Origin: Marivita sp051251565
Lineage (GTDB): Bacteria; Pseudomonadota; Alphaproteobacteria; Rhodobacterales; Rhodobacteraceae
Reading direction: 5' to 3'
DNA length: 64,000 nt
Assembly (NCBI RefSeq): GCF_051251565.1
Contig: NZ_JBPOFB010000004.1
Location: 265,992 to 329,991 of the forward strand
Shown one piece after another: positions 46,301 to 53,933 of the stretch (position 1 is its first letter; the number at the start of each line of letters is the position of its first letter). Made by a program: the position numbers and the translations under genes. The notes under the pieces were generated by a model. That model did no database searches. It was not told the DNA's origin and saw only the letters and a program-made list of their open reading frames with translations.

Positions 46301-46992
46301 TCATCGACATGCACAAGGAAGGTGCGGGGTTCCGCGCCATGATGAACAACTTCGCAATCGCGGTGTCGGTCGGTCTTCAATACGGTGTGCCGCTCGAAGA
46401 ATTTGTGGATGCGTTCACCTTCACCAAGTTTGAACCTGCCGGCATGGTGCAGGGCAATGACAGCATCAAGAACGCCACGTCCATTCTTGACTACATCTTC
46501 CGCGAATTGGCTGTGTCCTATCTGGACCGCACCGATCTGGCGCATGTGAAACCTGAAGGCGCGTCTTTCGACGATCTGGGCCGCGGCGAAGAAGAAGGCG
46601 TATCGAATGTGCGCGAGATCTCGGAAACCGCCGCGTCGCGGTCTCTCGAAGTGCTCAAGCAGATCAGCTCAACCGGGTATTTGCGCAAGCGTCTTCCGCA
46701 AGAACTGATCGTGTTGCAGGGCGGTCAGGCAGCAAGCATGAGCTTTGCCGCAGCCGATCCGGTGACGGCGCTCAACAACCTCGTGCCTGAAACGGGTGGT
46801 GTTGCAACCGTGGCTTTGGCGGCATCCACGACAACGACAAGCACCTCGGCCCCAGCGATGGCCGCTGTGACCCGCGCGAAGATGCAAGGTTATGAGGGCG
46901 AAGCCTGCGGCGATTGCGGCAACTACACCTTGGTGCGCAACGGCACCTGCATGAAGTGCAACACCTGTGGTGGCACGAGCGGGTGTAGCTAA
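43315..46992 (+). CDS. nrdJ: Adenosylcobalamin-dependent (class II) ribonucleotide reductase
   Basis: A 1225-residue enzyme making deoxyribonucleotides from ribonucleotides with a radical from adenosylcobalamin, so it needs no oxygen. The catalytic barrel shows NSPQWFNTGLHW, GSGTGTNFSSLR and NPCSEYMFLDDTACNLASMNL. The C-terminus ends in a zinc-ribbon-like cysteine cluster (CGDCGNYTLVRNGTCMKCNTCGGTSGCS). The start at 43315 (MKIERKFTKSGQDAYEGIEF) was chosen over 27 extra upstream codons because it matches the family N-terminus. The length is typical of the long NrdJ form. Confidence 0.96.
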   Translation: MKIERKFTKSGQDAYEGIEFVSTTSEIRNPDGSVVFKLDNVEVPDSWSQVASDVIAQKYFRKAGVPATLKKVKEQGVPSFLWRSVPVADDTPRTGEVSSKQVFDRLAGAWTYWGWKGGYFTTEEDAQAYFDEMRFMLATQKAAPNSPQWFNTGLHWAYGIDGPSQGHYYVDYKSGELTKSSSAYEHPQPHACFIQSVKDDLVGDGGIMDLWVREARLFKYGSGTGTNFSSLRAASEPLSGGGKSSGLMGFLKIGDRAAGAIKSGGTTRRAAKMVICDADHPDIEEFINWKVKEEQKVASIVAGSKMHEKMLNAIFAALGNWDGLEEDAYDPKKNNALKEAIRAAKNVMIPETYIKRVLDYARQGYASIEFPTYDTDWDSEAYASVSGQNSNNSIRVTNAFLKAVKDDADWELIRRTDGSVAKTIKARDLWEDVGHAAWACADPGIQFHTTVNEWHTCPEDGEIRGSNPCSEYMFLDDTACNLASMNLLTFLKDGEFQSEDYMHAARLWTLTLEISVMMAQFPSKEIAQRSYDFRTLGLGYANIGGLLMNLGFSYDSDEGRALCGALTAIMTGVSYATSAEIAGELGPFPGYKKNADHMLRVIRNHRNAAYGATDGYEALSVKPVALDHANCPDSRLVDLAMASWDEALRLGEKHGYRNAQSTVIAPTGTIGLVMDCDTTGIEPDFALVKFKKLAGGGYFKIINQSVPGALEKLGYASAQIEEIVSYAVGHGTIGNAPGINHTSLAGHGFGPAQLAKVDGALAAAFDIRFVFNQWTLGDEFCREVLGIPEAKLNDPTFDLLRHLGFTKAEIDAANDHVCGTMTLEGAPYLKVEHYPVFDCANPCGKKGKRFLSVQSHITMMAAAQSFISGAISKTINMPNDATIEDCQKAYELSWSLGTKANALYRDGSKLSQPLAASLVEDDEEAAEILESGSMPEKAQVLAEKIIEKVIIKEIQKSHREKMPERRKGYTQKAIVGGHKVYLRTGEYQDGNLGEIFIDMHKEGAGFRAMMNNFAIAVSVGLQYGVPLEEFVDAFTFTKFEPAGMVQGNDSIKNATSILDYIFRELAVSYLDRTDLAHVKPEGASFDDLGRGEEEGVSNVREISETAASRSLEVLKQISSTGYLRKRLPQELIVLQGGQAASMSFAAADPVTALNNLVPETGGVATVALAASTTTTSTSAPAMAAVTRAKMQGYEGEACGDCGNYTLVRNGTCMKCNTCGGTSGCS

Positions 46993-47007
46993 ACCGTACC
47001 CAGTCAC

Positions 47008-47027
47008 GAGGCGGGTGCGCCCGCCTC
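47008..47027 (+). other. Stable hairpin just after nrdJ
   Basis: GAGGCGGG (47008-47015) and CCCGCCTC (47020-47027) form a perfect eight-base stem with a TGCG tetraloop, 16 bases after the nrdJ stop. No T-run follows, so it may stabilise the mRNA end; the true terminator is further on. Confidence 0.45.
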
Positions 47028-47098
47028 TGACGCGCGCCGGGCCGCAGGCAGAATATTCCGAGCGGTGAACAAATTAAGAGCTCGGTGAGCGAAACTCG

Positions 47099-47128
47099 AA
47101 AGGGGGCCTTCTGCGGCCCCCTTTTTTT
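47099..47128 (+). terminator. Rho-independent terminator after nrdJ
   Basis: AAAGGGGGCC (47099-47108) pairs perfectly with GGCCCCCTTT (47115-47124) across a six-base loop, and the 3' strand continues into a run of seven T (47122-47128). Confidence 0.92.
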
Positions 47129-47132
47129 CCGT

Positions 47133-47188
47133 GTTTCTTTGGGCTTCAAATACCTCGGGGGAGGCCGAAGGCCGGGGGCAGAGCCCCC
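47133..47188 (+). repeat. Recurrent 3'-end element, copy 3
   Basis: Read on the plus strand after the nrdJ terminator: TTTCTTTGGGC, three variable bases, AAATACCTCGGGGGAG, inner hairpin GGCC-GAA-GGCC and outer hairpin GGGGGC-AGA-GCCCCC. It ends two bases before the stop of the sigma-factor gene on the other strand. Same element as at 34044 and 38764. Confidence 0.85.
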
Positions 47189-47190
47189 AG

Positions 47191-47649
47191 TCAGAACACG
47201 GAAACGATCCCGACCGCGTTGCGCAGTCGGGCGCGGGCGCGTGCAAGGCGGGACATGATTGTCCCCACGGGGACATCCAGTTCCTCGGCCAACTCGGACG
47301 GGGTCACGCCCTCATAGGCCACGCGTCGCAACAGCGCGCGGTCAGTTTTCGGCAAGCTGTCCAATTTGATCAGCACTTGGGTACAGAAACACGCCAACGC
47401 GGCGTCTTCGACCTGCGGCTCATAGCTGTCTTCCATCGGGGTCTCGCGTGCTGCGGACCGGGCGCGGCTGGCCGCGGCATGGCGCAGCGCAGTCATCATA
47501 TAGGGAAGGGGCCGGGAAATCCGGGCCCCGATCGCTTCGCGTTCCAGAACGGCAAGGTAAACCTCGTGGCACAGGTCTTCGGCGTCCTGAGGGCTGCGCG
47601 ACAGGCGCCGGGCGCGGGCGCGCAATTTGGAAAGGTGATGTGTGTCCAT
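47191..47649 (-). CDS. ECF-like RNA polymerase sigma factor
   Basis: A 152-residue two-domain sigma factor. Region 2 is in RARARRLSRSPQDAEDLCHEVYLAVLEREA, and region 4 with its helix-turn-helix is in LPKTDRALLRRVAYEGVTPSELAEELDVPVGTIMSRLARARARLR. No anti-sigma gene is adjacent. The start is uncertain: MDTHHLSK at 47649 gives the usual distance to region 2, but no good ribosome binding site is present and the frame is open 31 codons upstream. It is divergent from a secreted EF-hand gene. Confidence 0.85.
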   Translation of the reverse strand: MDTHHLSKLRARARRLSRSPQDAEDLCHEVYLAVLEREAIGARISRPLPYMMTALRHAAASRARSAARETPMEDSYEPQVEDAALACFCTQVLIKLDSLPKTDRALLRRVAYEGVTPSELAEELDVPVGTIMSRLARARARLRNAVGIVSVF

Positions 47650-47871
47650 GCACACAGGTATGACAGCGGGAAAATCCCCGACCATCCCGGGGGTTTCCGC
47701 CGATGGCGAAACGCGGCCTGATGTGCGCGGTGGATTGCGCATGGCACGGTTGGATTTGGGCAGGTCTGCGCCGGGTTGCGCGTCGGCGGGACGCGGGTGC
47801 GGGTTTCGCGCTCATACAGGGTGAAGGTCGCAAACGCGGCGCTTCGTATACCAACAGAACTGGAGACCGAT

Positions 47872-48123
47872 ATGACTTTGTCCCTGACCCGCCTGATTGC
47901 TGCAAGTGTTGTGGCACTCCCCATGGCTGCTTTTGCTGCCGATTACATGGCCGCTGATGCCAACCAGGACGGCATGCTCTCGCTTGAAGAGGTGCAGGCC
48001 ATTTTGCCCGAGGTGACAACAGACACGTTCCTTGCGGTGGATTCTGATGGCGATGGCCTGATCAACGCGGATGAGCTTGCCATGGCGCAGAGCGAAGGCT
48101 TGATGCCTGAAGCCGACAGCTAA
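47872..48123 (+). CDS. Small secreted EF-hand calcium-binding protein (second copy)
   Basis: An 83-residue protein with a signal peptide (MTLSLTRLIAASVVALPMAAFA) and two EF-hand loops, residues 29-40 (D-x-N-x-D) and 57-68 (D-x-D-x-D), both ending in Glu. It has the same design as the protein at 12936. GGAG at 47862-47865 supports the ATG at 47872. It is divergent from the sigma factor across 222 bases, which raises the possibility that the two are functionally linked; no direct evidence. Confidence 0.82.
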   Translation: MTLSLTRLIAASVVALPMAAFAADYMAADANQDGMLSLEEVQAILPEVTTDTFLAVDSDGDGLINADELAMAQSEGLMPEADS

Positions 48124-48136
48124 GGCGCCGGTGTTT

Positions 48137-48170
48137 GGCGCGGCCTGTGGTGGGTCGCGCCTTCCTTTTT
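48137..48170 (+). terminator. Likely terminator after EF-hand gene
   Basis: GGCGCGG (48137-48143) pairs with TCGCGCC (48155-48161), one G-U, across an 11-base loop, followed by TTCCTTTTT. It lies 13 bases after the EF-hand stop. Confidence 0.7.
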
Positions 48171-48190
48171 ATCAAAATAGATTCAATAGA

Positions 48191-51100
48191 TTACAGGTCT
48201 ATCTTGATCTCTCCGCCCGGTGCCGCGGCGCGGGATTGGCACAGGATGATCTGATCCGTGCGCTGCGCATTCGACAGCACGAAATCCCGGTGTTCGACAT
48301 CGCCGCTCAGAACCTTGGCTTTGCACACCCCGCAAATCCCGTCTGAACATTTCACATCCACCGCCACCCCGTTTTCGCTCAGAACATCCGTGGCAGTTTT
48401 GTCCGCCGGTACAGCAAAGCTGCGCCCATCCTTAAGCGTCAGGGTGAAGGGGTGGTTTTCATACTCGGGAAGATCCGGCACCGCGAAGTATTCCAGATGT
48501 TTTGTATCCTCCGGAAATCCCTTTAGATCAGCAGCTTGTATAACGGCGCTCATGTAAGCGTCTGGTCCGCAGGTATAGATGTGCTGGCCGTCCGTGTGGT
48601 TCGGCAGCAGCGCGTTCAGGTCTGCACGGCTGCCTTCGTCGCTCACATGGACTTGCACCTTGTCTGCCCAAGGGACGGCGCGCAGATCCTCTAGATATCC
48701 GGCTTCGGCGCGGGTCTTCACGGAATAATGCAGCGCAAAGGGCCGTCCCAACGCGTGCAGGCGGTGGGCCATGGGGATCATCGGCGTAACCCCGATCCCG
48801 CCCCCCATAAGCCAGGTAAAGCTTGCGTCTTCGATCAAGGGAAAATGGTTGATCGGGCGGGACACAAACACCCGTCTGTCTTGGGTGAAGATGCGGTGCA
48901 ACAGCGCCGATCCACCGCGCCCGTGATCCTCGCGCAGCACGCCAATCTGGTAGACTGACCGATCCGCAGGGTCGCCGGACATCGAGTATTGCCGCAGGAA
49001 TTCGGGGGCCACGACCAGATCAAGATGACCGCCGGCCGTCCATTCCGGCAGATCGGACCCGTCCACGCTGCGGAATTCGTATTTTGTGACCGAGGTCGAC
49101 ATCTGTTCGACCTTGCTGACAATGACCGGCACCACCGGACTTTCTGTGGCGTCTTTGGTCCGGTGCAGGTGGGAGGTGTCGCCCTTGGCCAGTCGCGATT
49201 TGTGCTCATCCGCACTGACCATACTGCCATAAGCGGCGATCCCTGCTTCGCGGTCCATTGGATCGGGATAGGGGTAGGGATGCGGCGCCAGCGGTGCCGG
49301 GTAGACGGCAAGGGTCTGGTCCTCGTATTTCAGCCTGAGGTCCGTTTGCAGATCGCGCGCGTTCACGGGATGCTGCGTCGGACGATACCCTCCGTCTTCC
49401 TGCAATTCGAGATCCCACCACCATTTTTTCACCGGGTTCAGCCCACCGCGCCCAACGGCATCGTCAAGCTTGGCCAGAAGAGGTGCCGCTTGGGGTACGT
49501 TCATCGCAGCCCATCGGAACGGCTTTTCGGCAAACAGCCCTTCGAGGTTCCAGGGGCAGGTCTTCATGCAGCGCCCGCACATCGCGCCGCCTTCGGTGGT
49601 GATGCGATAGGTGGCGCATTTCTGACTGTCGGATTTCCAGATCTCGTAGCCGTTGAACATCCGCTTTGGCCCGGCGGTGATTGCCCCCGAGGGACATTCG
49701 CGGGCGCATTTGTTGCAGCTCTCGCAAAAGCGTTGCAGGCCAAAGTCGATGGGTTTGTCATGCGCCAGCGGCATGTCGGTGGTCACGACGCCAGATTTCA
49801 GGCGGGGGCCAAGGAACGGGTTGAGGATCACTTCGCCAATGCGGCTCACCTCGCCCAGACCGCTGAGCAGCAGCAGTGGCGGTTGCAGGACCTCACCATC
49901 CATCACGCTATGGGCTTTGGCGCTATAGCCCAGATTGCGGATTTGCCGGGCGATCACGCCGCCCAAAAGCGAGAACCGCAAATAAGCGCGCATGGATTGC
50001 GCCACGCTGATCCAGTCGTCGCCGGACGCGCCTTCCATCGTCTCGAACCCTTGGTCGATGATGATGCTGATGGCTTGATCATGCGGCGGGTCAATAGGAT
50101 CGCCGCGGGCGTCATGGCTGTACCATGCCCAGTCAGGGCATCGGCTTATTCCAATGGCATCGACGCCCAGCCAATAGGCGGTGGCCTTGATCGCGTTGGC
50201 GTGCAGTTCTGGCGCGGGAGCAACTGCGGCGGCGGCGGGTGCGCCGTCTTGCAGCAATACAAACGCCCCCAGCACCCGGCGCTGTGCCGATGAGGGCGCG
50301 GCCTTACGAACGTAATATCCGCCCTTTGCGCCATCCTGAACTTTTTTGCCCATGTCCCCGAACTGCGCGCGCGCAAACAGGTCAGCGCGCTTTGGCACGC
50401 GGGGGACGTTGGGTTCGTCGATATAGGTGGTCGGCGTATCCACCCTTTTGAGCGTCTCGAACGGGTGCGCGCCGTCCACATAACGACGACTGTCGAACGG
50501 GTTGCCGTTCATGGCAGATCGCGCGGATGTGGTGCCCAGTGCCCATGCCAGCCCAGAGGTCAGGGCTTTGGGCTGGTCGGGCGACAGGGGGGTATCCTGT
50601 GCCAGCTCGAAAGTGGTGGTCACCACGGCAACTCCGAACCTGTCGCCCAGCCACGGATTGCTCAGGCGTCCGGCCTTTGGAACGGCCAGACCAGCAGCCA
50701 CCGTGCAGATGTTGAGATCCACATCGGTGCTCGTCGCGGAATGGGCCTTTGCGTCCCAGCCAAGCAGGCGGATGTAATTGGCGATCACCACGGCGGTTTC
50801 GGTGGCGCGCAGGCAAGCTCGATGCTGTTGCGCGTCTGCGATCCATTCAGTGCCGGTTTCGCCGCGCTTGGGATCCCGGGGGATTTCATAAAGAAACACC
50901 AATGCGGTGTGGTGGCTGTCGATGGTGCCGGATGGGGCCTGCATCGACTCTTTCAGGTCCGCCATAATTAGGTCAATCCCGGCAGCGAGGGTCTTGGTCT
51001 GGCGGGTTTTCAGATCATTGGCCAGCCGGTCAATATCCGGGTTCCGGCGAGGGTCACGCAAGCGTGCCTGAGCGAGCAACGGGCCAATTCCCACCATGGC

Positions 51101-51391
51101 GGCATCCGAAAAATAGCCGAATGCTTTCAGATGATTGGCGCGCTCTGTTATATCATCGGGACAGGCAGATTTGACCTTGTTCACAAAGCCGTCGCGGATT
51201 GCATCCATCATTGCCTGGTAGTCGGTCATCGCGTTGACGATCGACGAGGGGTCGTCGGGTCGGCGAAAGCTGCATCCGGGATGTCGCGGGAGGGTTGACA
51301 GGTCGGGCATTGGGCCGCGTTCGGCGCGTTCCAACGGGAACGGCCCCAAATGCACGGGCCGGGTTTTGTCGGAAAAGAACCGCAGTCCCAT
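48191..51391 (-). CDS. Fused self-sufficient reductive dehalogenase (RdhA + ferredoxin reductase + [2Fe-2S])
   Basis: A 1066-residue protein. Residues about 60-290 and 395-550 are two related RdhA-type segments: AKAHS occurs at 214-218 and 491-495, NPWLGDRFGVAVVTT (245-259) matches NPFLGPRLKSGVVTT (524-538), and LAQDTPL matches LAHDKPI. The first copy is probably non-catalytic. [4Fe-4S] ligands are Cys556/559/562/566 and Cys605/608/612 with Cys592 or similar. A flavin/NAD reductase follows (RQYSMS at 800-805, GGGIGVTP at 863-870, CGPDAYM at 941-947), then [2Fe-2S] ligands Cys1015/1020/1023/1051. No obvious Tat signal is present, so it is likely cytosolic. Catabolic RdhA enzymes such as BhbA and NpRdhA remove halogen from aromatics using cobalamin and NADPH-derived electrons. 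GGGAGG lies before the ATG. Confidence 0.88.
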   Translation of the reverse strand: MGLRFFSDKTRPVHLGPFPLERAERGPMPDLSTLPRHPGCSFRRPDDPSSIVNAMTDYQAMMDAIRDGFVNKVKSACPDDITERANHLKAFGYFSDAAMVGIGPLLAQARLRDPRRNPDIDRLANDLKTRQTKTLAAGIDLIMADLKESMQAPSGTIDSHHTALVFLYEIPRDPKRGETGTEWIADAQQHRACLRATETAVVIANYIRLLGWDAKAHSATSTDVDLNICTVAAGLAVPKAGRLSNPWLGDRFGVAVVTTTFELAQDTPLSPDQPKALTSGLAWALGTTSARSAMNGNPFDSRRYVDGAHPFETLKRVDTPTTYIDEPNVPRVPKRADLFARAQFGDMGKKVQDGAKGGYYVRKAAPSSAQRRVLGAFVLLQDGAPAAAAVAPAPELHANAIKATAYWLGVDAIGISRCPDWAWYSHDARGDPIDPPHDQAISIIIDQGFETMEGASGDDWISVAQSMRAYLRFSLLGGVIARQIRNLGYSAKAHSVMDGEVLQPPLLLLSGLGEVSRIGEVILNPFLGPRLKSGVVTTDMPLAHDKPIDFGLQRFCESCNKCARECPSGAITAGPKRMFNGYEIWKSDSQKCATYRITTEGGAMCGRCMKTCPWNLEGLFAEKPFRWAAMNVPQAAPLLAKLDDAVGRGGLNPVKKWWWDLELQEDGGYRPTQHPVNARDLQTDLRLKYEDQTLAVYPAPLAPHPYPYPDPMDREAGIAAYGSMVSADEHKSRLAKGDTSHLHRTKDATESPVVPVIVSKVEQMSTSVTKYEFRSVDGSDLPEWTAGGHLDLVVAPEFLRQYSMSGDPADRSVYQIGVLREDHGRGGSALLHRIFTQDRRVFVSRPINHFPLIEDASFTWLMGGGIGVTPMIPMAHRLHALGRPFALHYSVKTRAEAGYLEDLRAVPWADKVQVHVSDEGSRADLNALLPNHTDGQHIYTCGPDAYMSAVIQAADLKGFPEDTKHLEYFAVPDLPEYENHPFTLTLKDGRSFAVPADKTATDVLSENGVAVDVKCSDGICGVCKAKVLSGDVEHRDFVLSNAQRTDQIILCQSRAAAPGGEIKIDL

Positions 51392-51441
51392 GATGTCCTC
51401 CCAATAGGCGTTGTGATGTGCGCCTTGGCTAAAGCATCATT

Positions 51442-52113
51442 CTAAACGCGGGACTGCAAGGCATGAAAATCCTTCAGCGTTTTTCCGGCCTCGTCGACAA
51501 ACAGCCCGGGCAGTGGGGTGAGACCGGCCACGCGATCCATGCGGAACGTCGCAAAGCTGCTGTCGGTTTCGTCCCAGACCACGCAGGTCCAGATGCGTCC
51601 CCAGTAATCAAGATGCAATGGGCGGATCGTGTGGGTCTGGTCTTCGCCGTCCAGCCGCAGTTGAAGTTTCTGGCGCGCGCGGATCGCCTTTCTAAAGGCG
51701 GGCATGTGGCGAAAGCCCTGTGCGGCTTCGGCAAACGGGTAGGTGGCAAACCCGAACCGAGCCGATGGGTTGCCGACGTCTTCGGGCAAAACTGCGTCGA
51801 TCTTGTCAGCCAGCGCCCGCGCGGCGGCGGCCAGATCCTCGGTTTCGGAAACGCCCACGGCGGCAAGGCCCATATGCAGCGCCTCAAGTTCGGTCTGGGT
51901 GAGATTGAGCGGCGGCAGGGTGATCATCGCGCGTGCGGTATACCCGGACCCGCGCGCGCCTTCGACGGGCACACCCGACGCCGCAAGCGTGTCCATATCG
52001 CGGTAGATGGTGCGCACCGACACGCCCAAATCCTGCGCCATCGCCTCGGCGGTGTGCAAGGTGCCATCCTTGAGGCGTTGCATTAGGGCGTAAAGCCGGT
52101 CGCTGCGTTTCAA
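51442..52113 (-). CDS. WYL-domain (YafY-type) transcriptional regulator
   Basis: A 223-residue regulator. The N-terminal helix-turn-helix reads RSDRLYALMQRLKDGTLHTAEAMAQDLGVSVRTIYRDMDTLAASGVPVEG, and the WYL ligand-sensing domain follows (LHLDYWGRIWTCVVWDETDSSFATFRMDRV). The preferred start is a TTG at 52113 with AGGAAG seven bases upstream; the frame extends 26 codons further. It lies 50 bases upstream of the dehalogenase gene on the same strand, so it is a candidate regulator of it. The ligand is unknown. Confidence 0.82.
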   Translation of the reverse strand: MKRSDRLYALMQRLKDGTLHTAEAMAQDLGVSVRTIYRDMDTLAASGVPVEGARGSGYTARAMITLPPLNLTQTELEALHMGLAAVGVSETEDLAAAARALADKIDAVLPEDVGNPSARFGFATYPFAEAAQGFRHMPAFRKAIRARQKLQLRLDGEDQTHTIRPLHLDYWGRIWTCVVWDETDSSFATFRMDRVAGLTPLPGLFVDEAGKTLKDFHALQSRV

Positions 52114-52300
52114 CTTTGTCTTCCTGTGATTCTGCCATGCGGTACCGCCCCAATACTGACAAAAAACTGTCAACTGACAAGCTCTTGACAAAAACGCATG
52201 AAATTGGCGTGTTTTCCGGCTTTCGGATGGGCGTGCGAGTCATTAGATAAGCCAAGTGGAATACAACGCAGGCAGGAGCCTGCCGGTTAGGAGAGACTTC

Positions 52301-52519
52301 ATGGGTATCGGAAATATCGGTCTGCCGGGACTTTTGCTCATCGCCGTTGTCGTGCTGGTGCTGTTTGGCCGGGGCAAGATTTCGGCACTGATGGGCGAAG
52401 TGGGCAAAGGCATCACCGCGTTCAAAAAGGGCGTGGATGAAGGCAAGCAAGAGCTTGAGGAACAGAAATCCGAAAGCGCCAAGGACGTGACGCCCGAGGA
52501 CGAGAAAGACAAGGTCTAA
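52301..52519 (+). CDS. tatA: Sec-independent translocase subunit TatA
   Basis: A 72-residue protein with one membrane helix (LPGLLLIAVVVLVLFG), the hinge and amphipathic helix GRGKISALMGEVGKGITAFKKG, and an acidic tail. Many copies form the pore for folded, twin-arginine proteins. GGAGAGAC just before fixes the ATG at 52301 although the frame is open earlier. It heads a tatABC operon; tatB begins six bases after its stop. Confidence 0.95.
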   Translation: MGIGNIGLPGLLLIAVVVLVLFGRGKISALMGEVGKGITAFKKGVDEGKQELEEQKSESAKDVTPEDEKDKV

Positions 52520-52525
52520 CCGCAT

Positions 52526-52978
52526 ATGTTCGATCTTGGCTTTGCCGAGCTGTTGGTGATCGGGATCGTGGCGTTGATCGTCGTGGGCCCAAAGGATCTG
52601 CCGGTGCTCTTTCGGAAGGTTGGCAACTTCATGGGCAAGGCCCGTGGAATGGCGCGCGATTTCTCGCGGGCCATGAACGAGGCTGCGGACGAGTCAGGCG
52701 TGCGGGACGTGCAAAAGACGTTTAAATCCGCAACCAACCCGTTGGGCAGTGCGATGGACGGCGTCAAGGATGCGGCAAAGTCGATGACGAATATCGACGC
52801 CGACAGCAACACCGGAAAACTGTCCGCTGAACGCGAAGCGGCCAAACGAAAGATTGAGGTCAGCGCCGCGCGCGCGGCCGCAGATCGCAAGAAACGCGAA
52901 GCGGATGAGGCCCTGAAAAAGGCTGAAGACATGGAAGCGGCGTTAAAATCAGACGACGCGCCGAATAAGGACACATGA
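52526..52978 (+). CDS. tatB: Sec-independent translocase subunit TatB
   Basis: A 150-residue protein with an N-terminal membrane helix (MFDLGFAELLVIGIVALIVVGPKDLPVLFRKVGNFMGKARGMARDF), with the conserved GPKDLP after it, then a long charged amphipathic and coiled region. It forms the receptor complex with TatC for twin-arginine signal peptides. The stop is one base before the tatC ATG. Confidence 0.95.
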   Translation: MFDLGFAELLVIGIVALIVVGPKDLPVLFRKVGNFMGKARGMARDFSRAMNEAADESGVRDVQKTFKSATNPLGSAMDGVKDAAKSMTNIDADSNTGKLSAEREAAKRKIEVSAARAAADRKKREADEALKKAEDMEAALKSDDAPNKDT

Positions 52979-52979
52979 C

Positions 52980-53933
52980 ATGAGCGCCCGCGACGACGAC
53001 CTTGAGGAAAGCAGCGCGCCACTCATCGAACATCTGGCAGAGCTGCGCACCCGGTTGATCCGGTCCGTGCTGGCACTGCTTGCGGGCATCTGCGTTCTGT
53101 TTATCCCCATTCAGGGGGATTTTCTGGCCGAGCATGTGTTGCGGTTCCTGCTGGTCCCGATCGAAGACACGCTGCGCGCGCTTGGTGATCCGTCGCCCAC
53201 GCTGCAATACACAAGCCCGCAGGAATATCTGTTTGTGTTGTTCCGCATCGGTCTGGTGTTCGGCTTTGCGCTGTCTTTTCCGGTGATTGCGCACCAGATG
53301 TGGCGGTTTGTGGCGCCAGGGCTGTACAAGTCCGAGAAATCCGCGTTTCTGCCGTTTGTGATCGCCTCGCCAGTGATGTTCATGCTTGGGGCCGCGTTTG
53401 CGCATTTCGTGGTCACACCATTGGCGATGTCGTTCTTCCTTGGATTTACAGATGCACCGTCGCTCTTTGCCAACCTATTGACCGATACTGTCGATGTGGA
53501 CGCGAACGCCGTGGTGCCTGCCACGAATGACGGCTTGAAGATCACGTTCTTCGGCAAGGTCAATGAAAGCCTGCAAACCTCGCTGGTGTTTATCATGGCC
53601 TTCGGATTGTGCTTTCAGTTGCCGGTGCTGCTGACGCTGATGGGCAAGGCCGGGTTGGTATCGGCTGACGGTTTGGGCAGTGTGCGCAAATACGCGATGG
53701 TGGCCATTTTGATCCTTGCCGCCTTGGTAACACCCCCAGATGTGGTCACGCAGTTGATCTTGTTCACGGTCGTATACGGGCTTTACGAAGTGTCTATTAT
53801 CCTTGTGCGTGTGGTCGAAAAGAAGCGCGAAAAGGAATTGCGCGCCCAAGGCTTGTGGTTCGAAGACGATCCCGCAGACAGCATGGACGACGATCCATTG
53901 ATGCGCGAATTTGACGAGGACGCCAAGAAGTGA
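52980..53933 (+). CDS. tatC: Sec-independent translocase subunit TatC
   Basis: A 317-residue inner-membrane protein with six helices that recognises the twin-arginine signal. The conserved LIEHLAELRTRLIRSVLAL, TSPQEYLFVLFRIGLVFGFALSFPVIAHQMWRFVAPGL and the acidic loop glutamate regions are present. The protein is longer than in E. coli by an insertion in the periplasmic loop (ANLLTDTVDVDANAVVPATNDG), as is common in alphaproteobacteria. It overlaps the next gene by four bases (GTGA). Confidence 0.96.
   Translation: MSARDDDLEESSAPLIEHLAELRTRLIRSVLALLAGICVLFIPIQGDFLAEHVLRFLLVPIEDTLRALGDPSPTLQYTSPQEYLFVLFRIGLVFGFALSFPVIAHQMWRFVAPGLYKSEKSAFLPFVIASPVMFMLGAAFAHFVVTPLAMSFFLGFTDAPSLFANLLTDTVDVDANAVVPATNDGLKITFFGKVNESLQTSLVFIMAFGLCFQLPVLLTLMGKAGLVSADGLGSVRKYAMVAILILAALVTPPDVVTQLILFTVVYGLYEVSIILVRVVEKKREKELRAQGLWFEDDPADSMDDDPLMREFDEDAKK

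Noticed and set aside
48191..51391. Epoxyqueuosine reductase (QueG) as identity of the 1066-residue protein
   Set aside because: QueG is about 350-380 residues, with no duplicated fold and no fused flavin/NAD reductase or plant-type ferredoxin. The layout fits fused RdhA instead.
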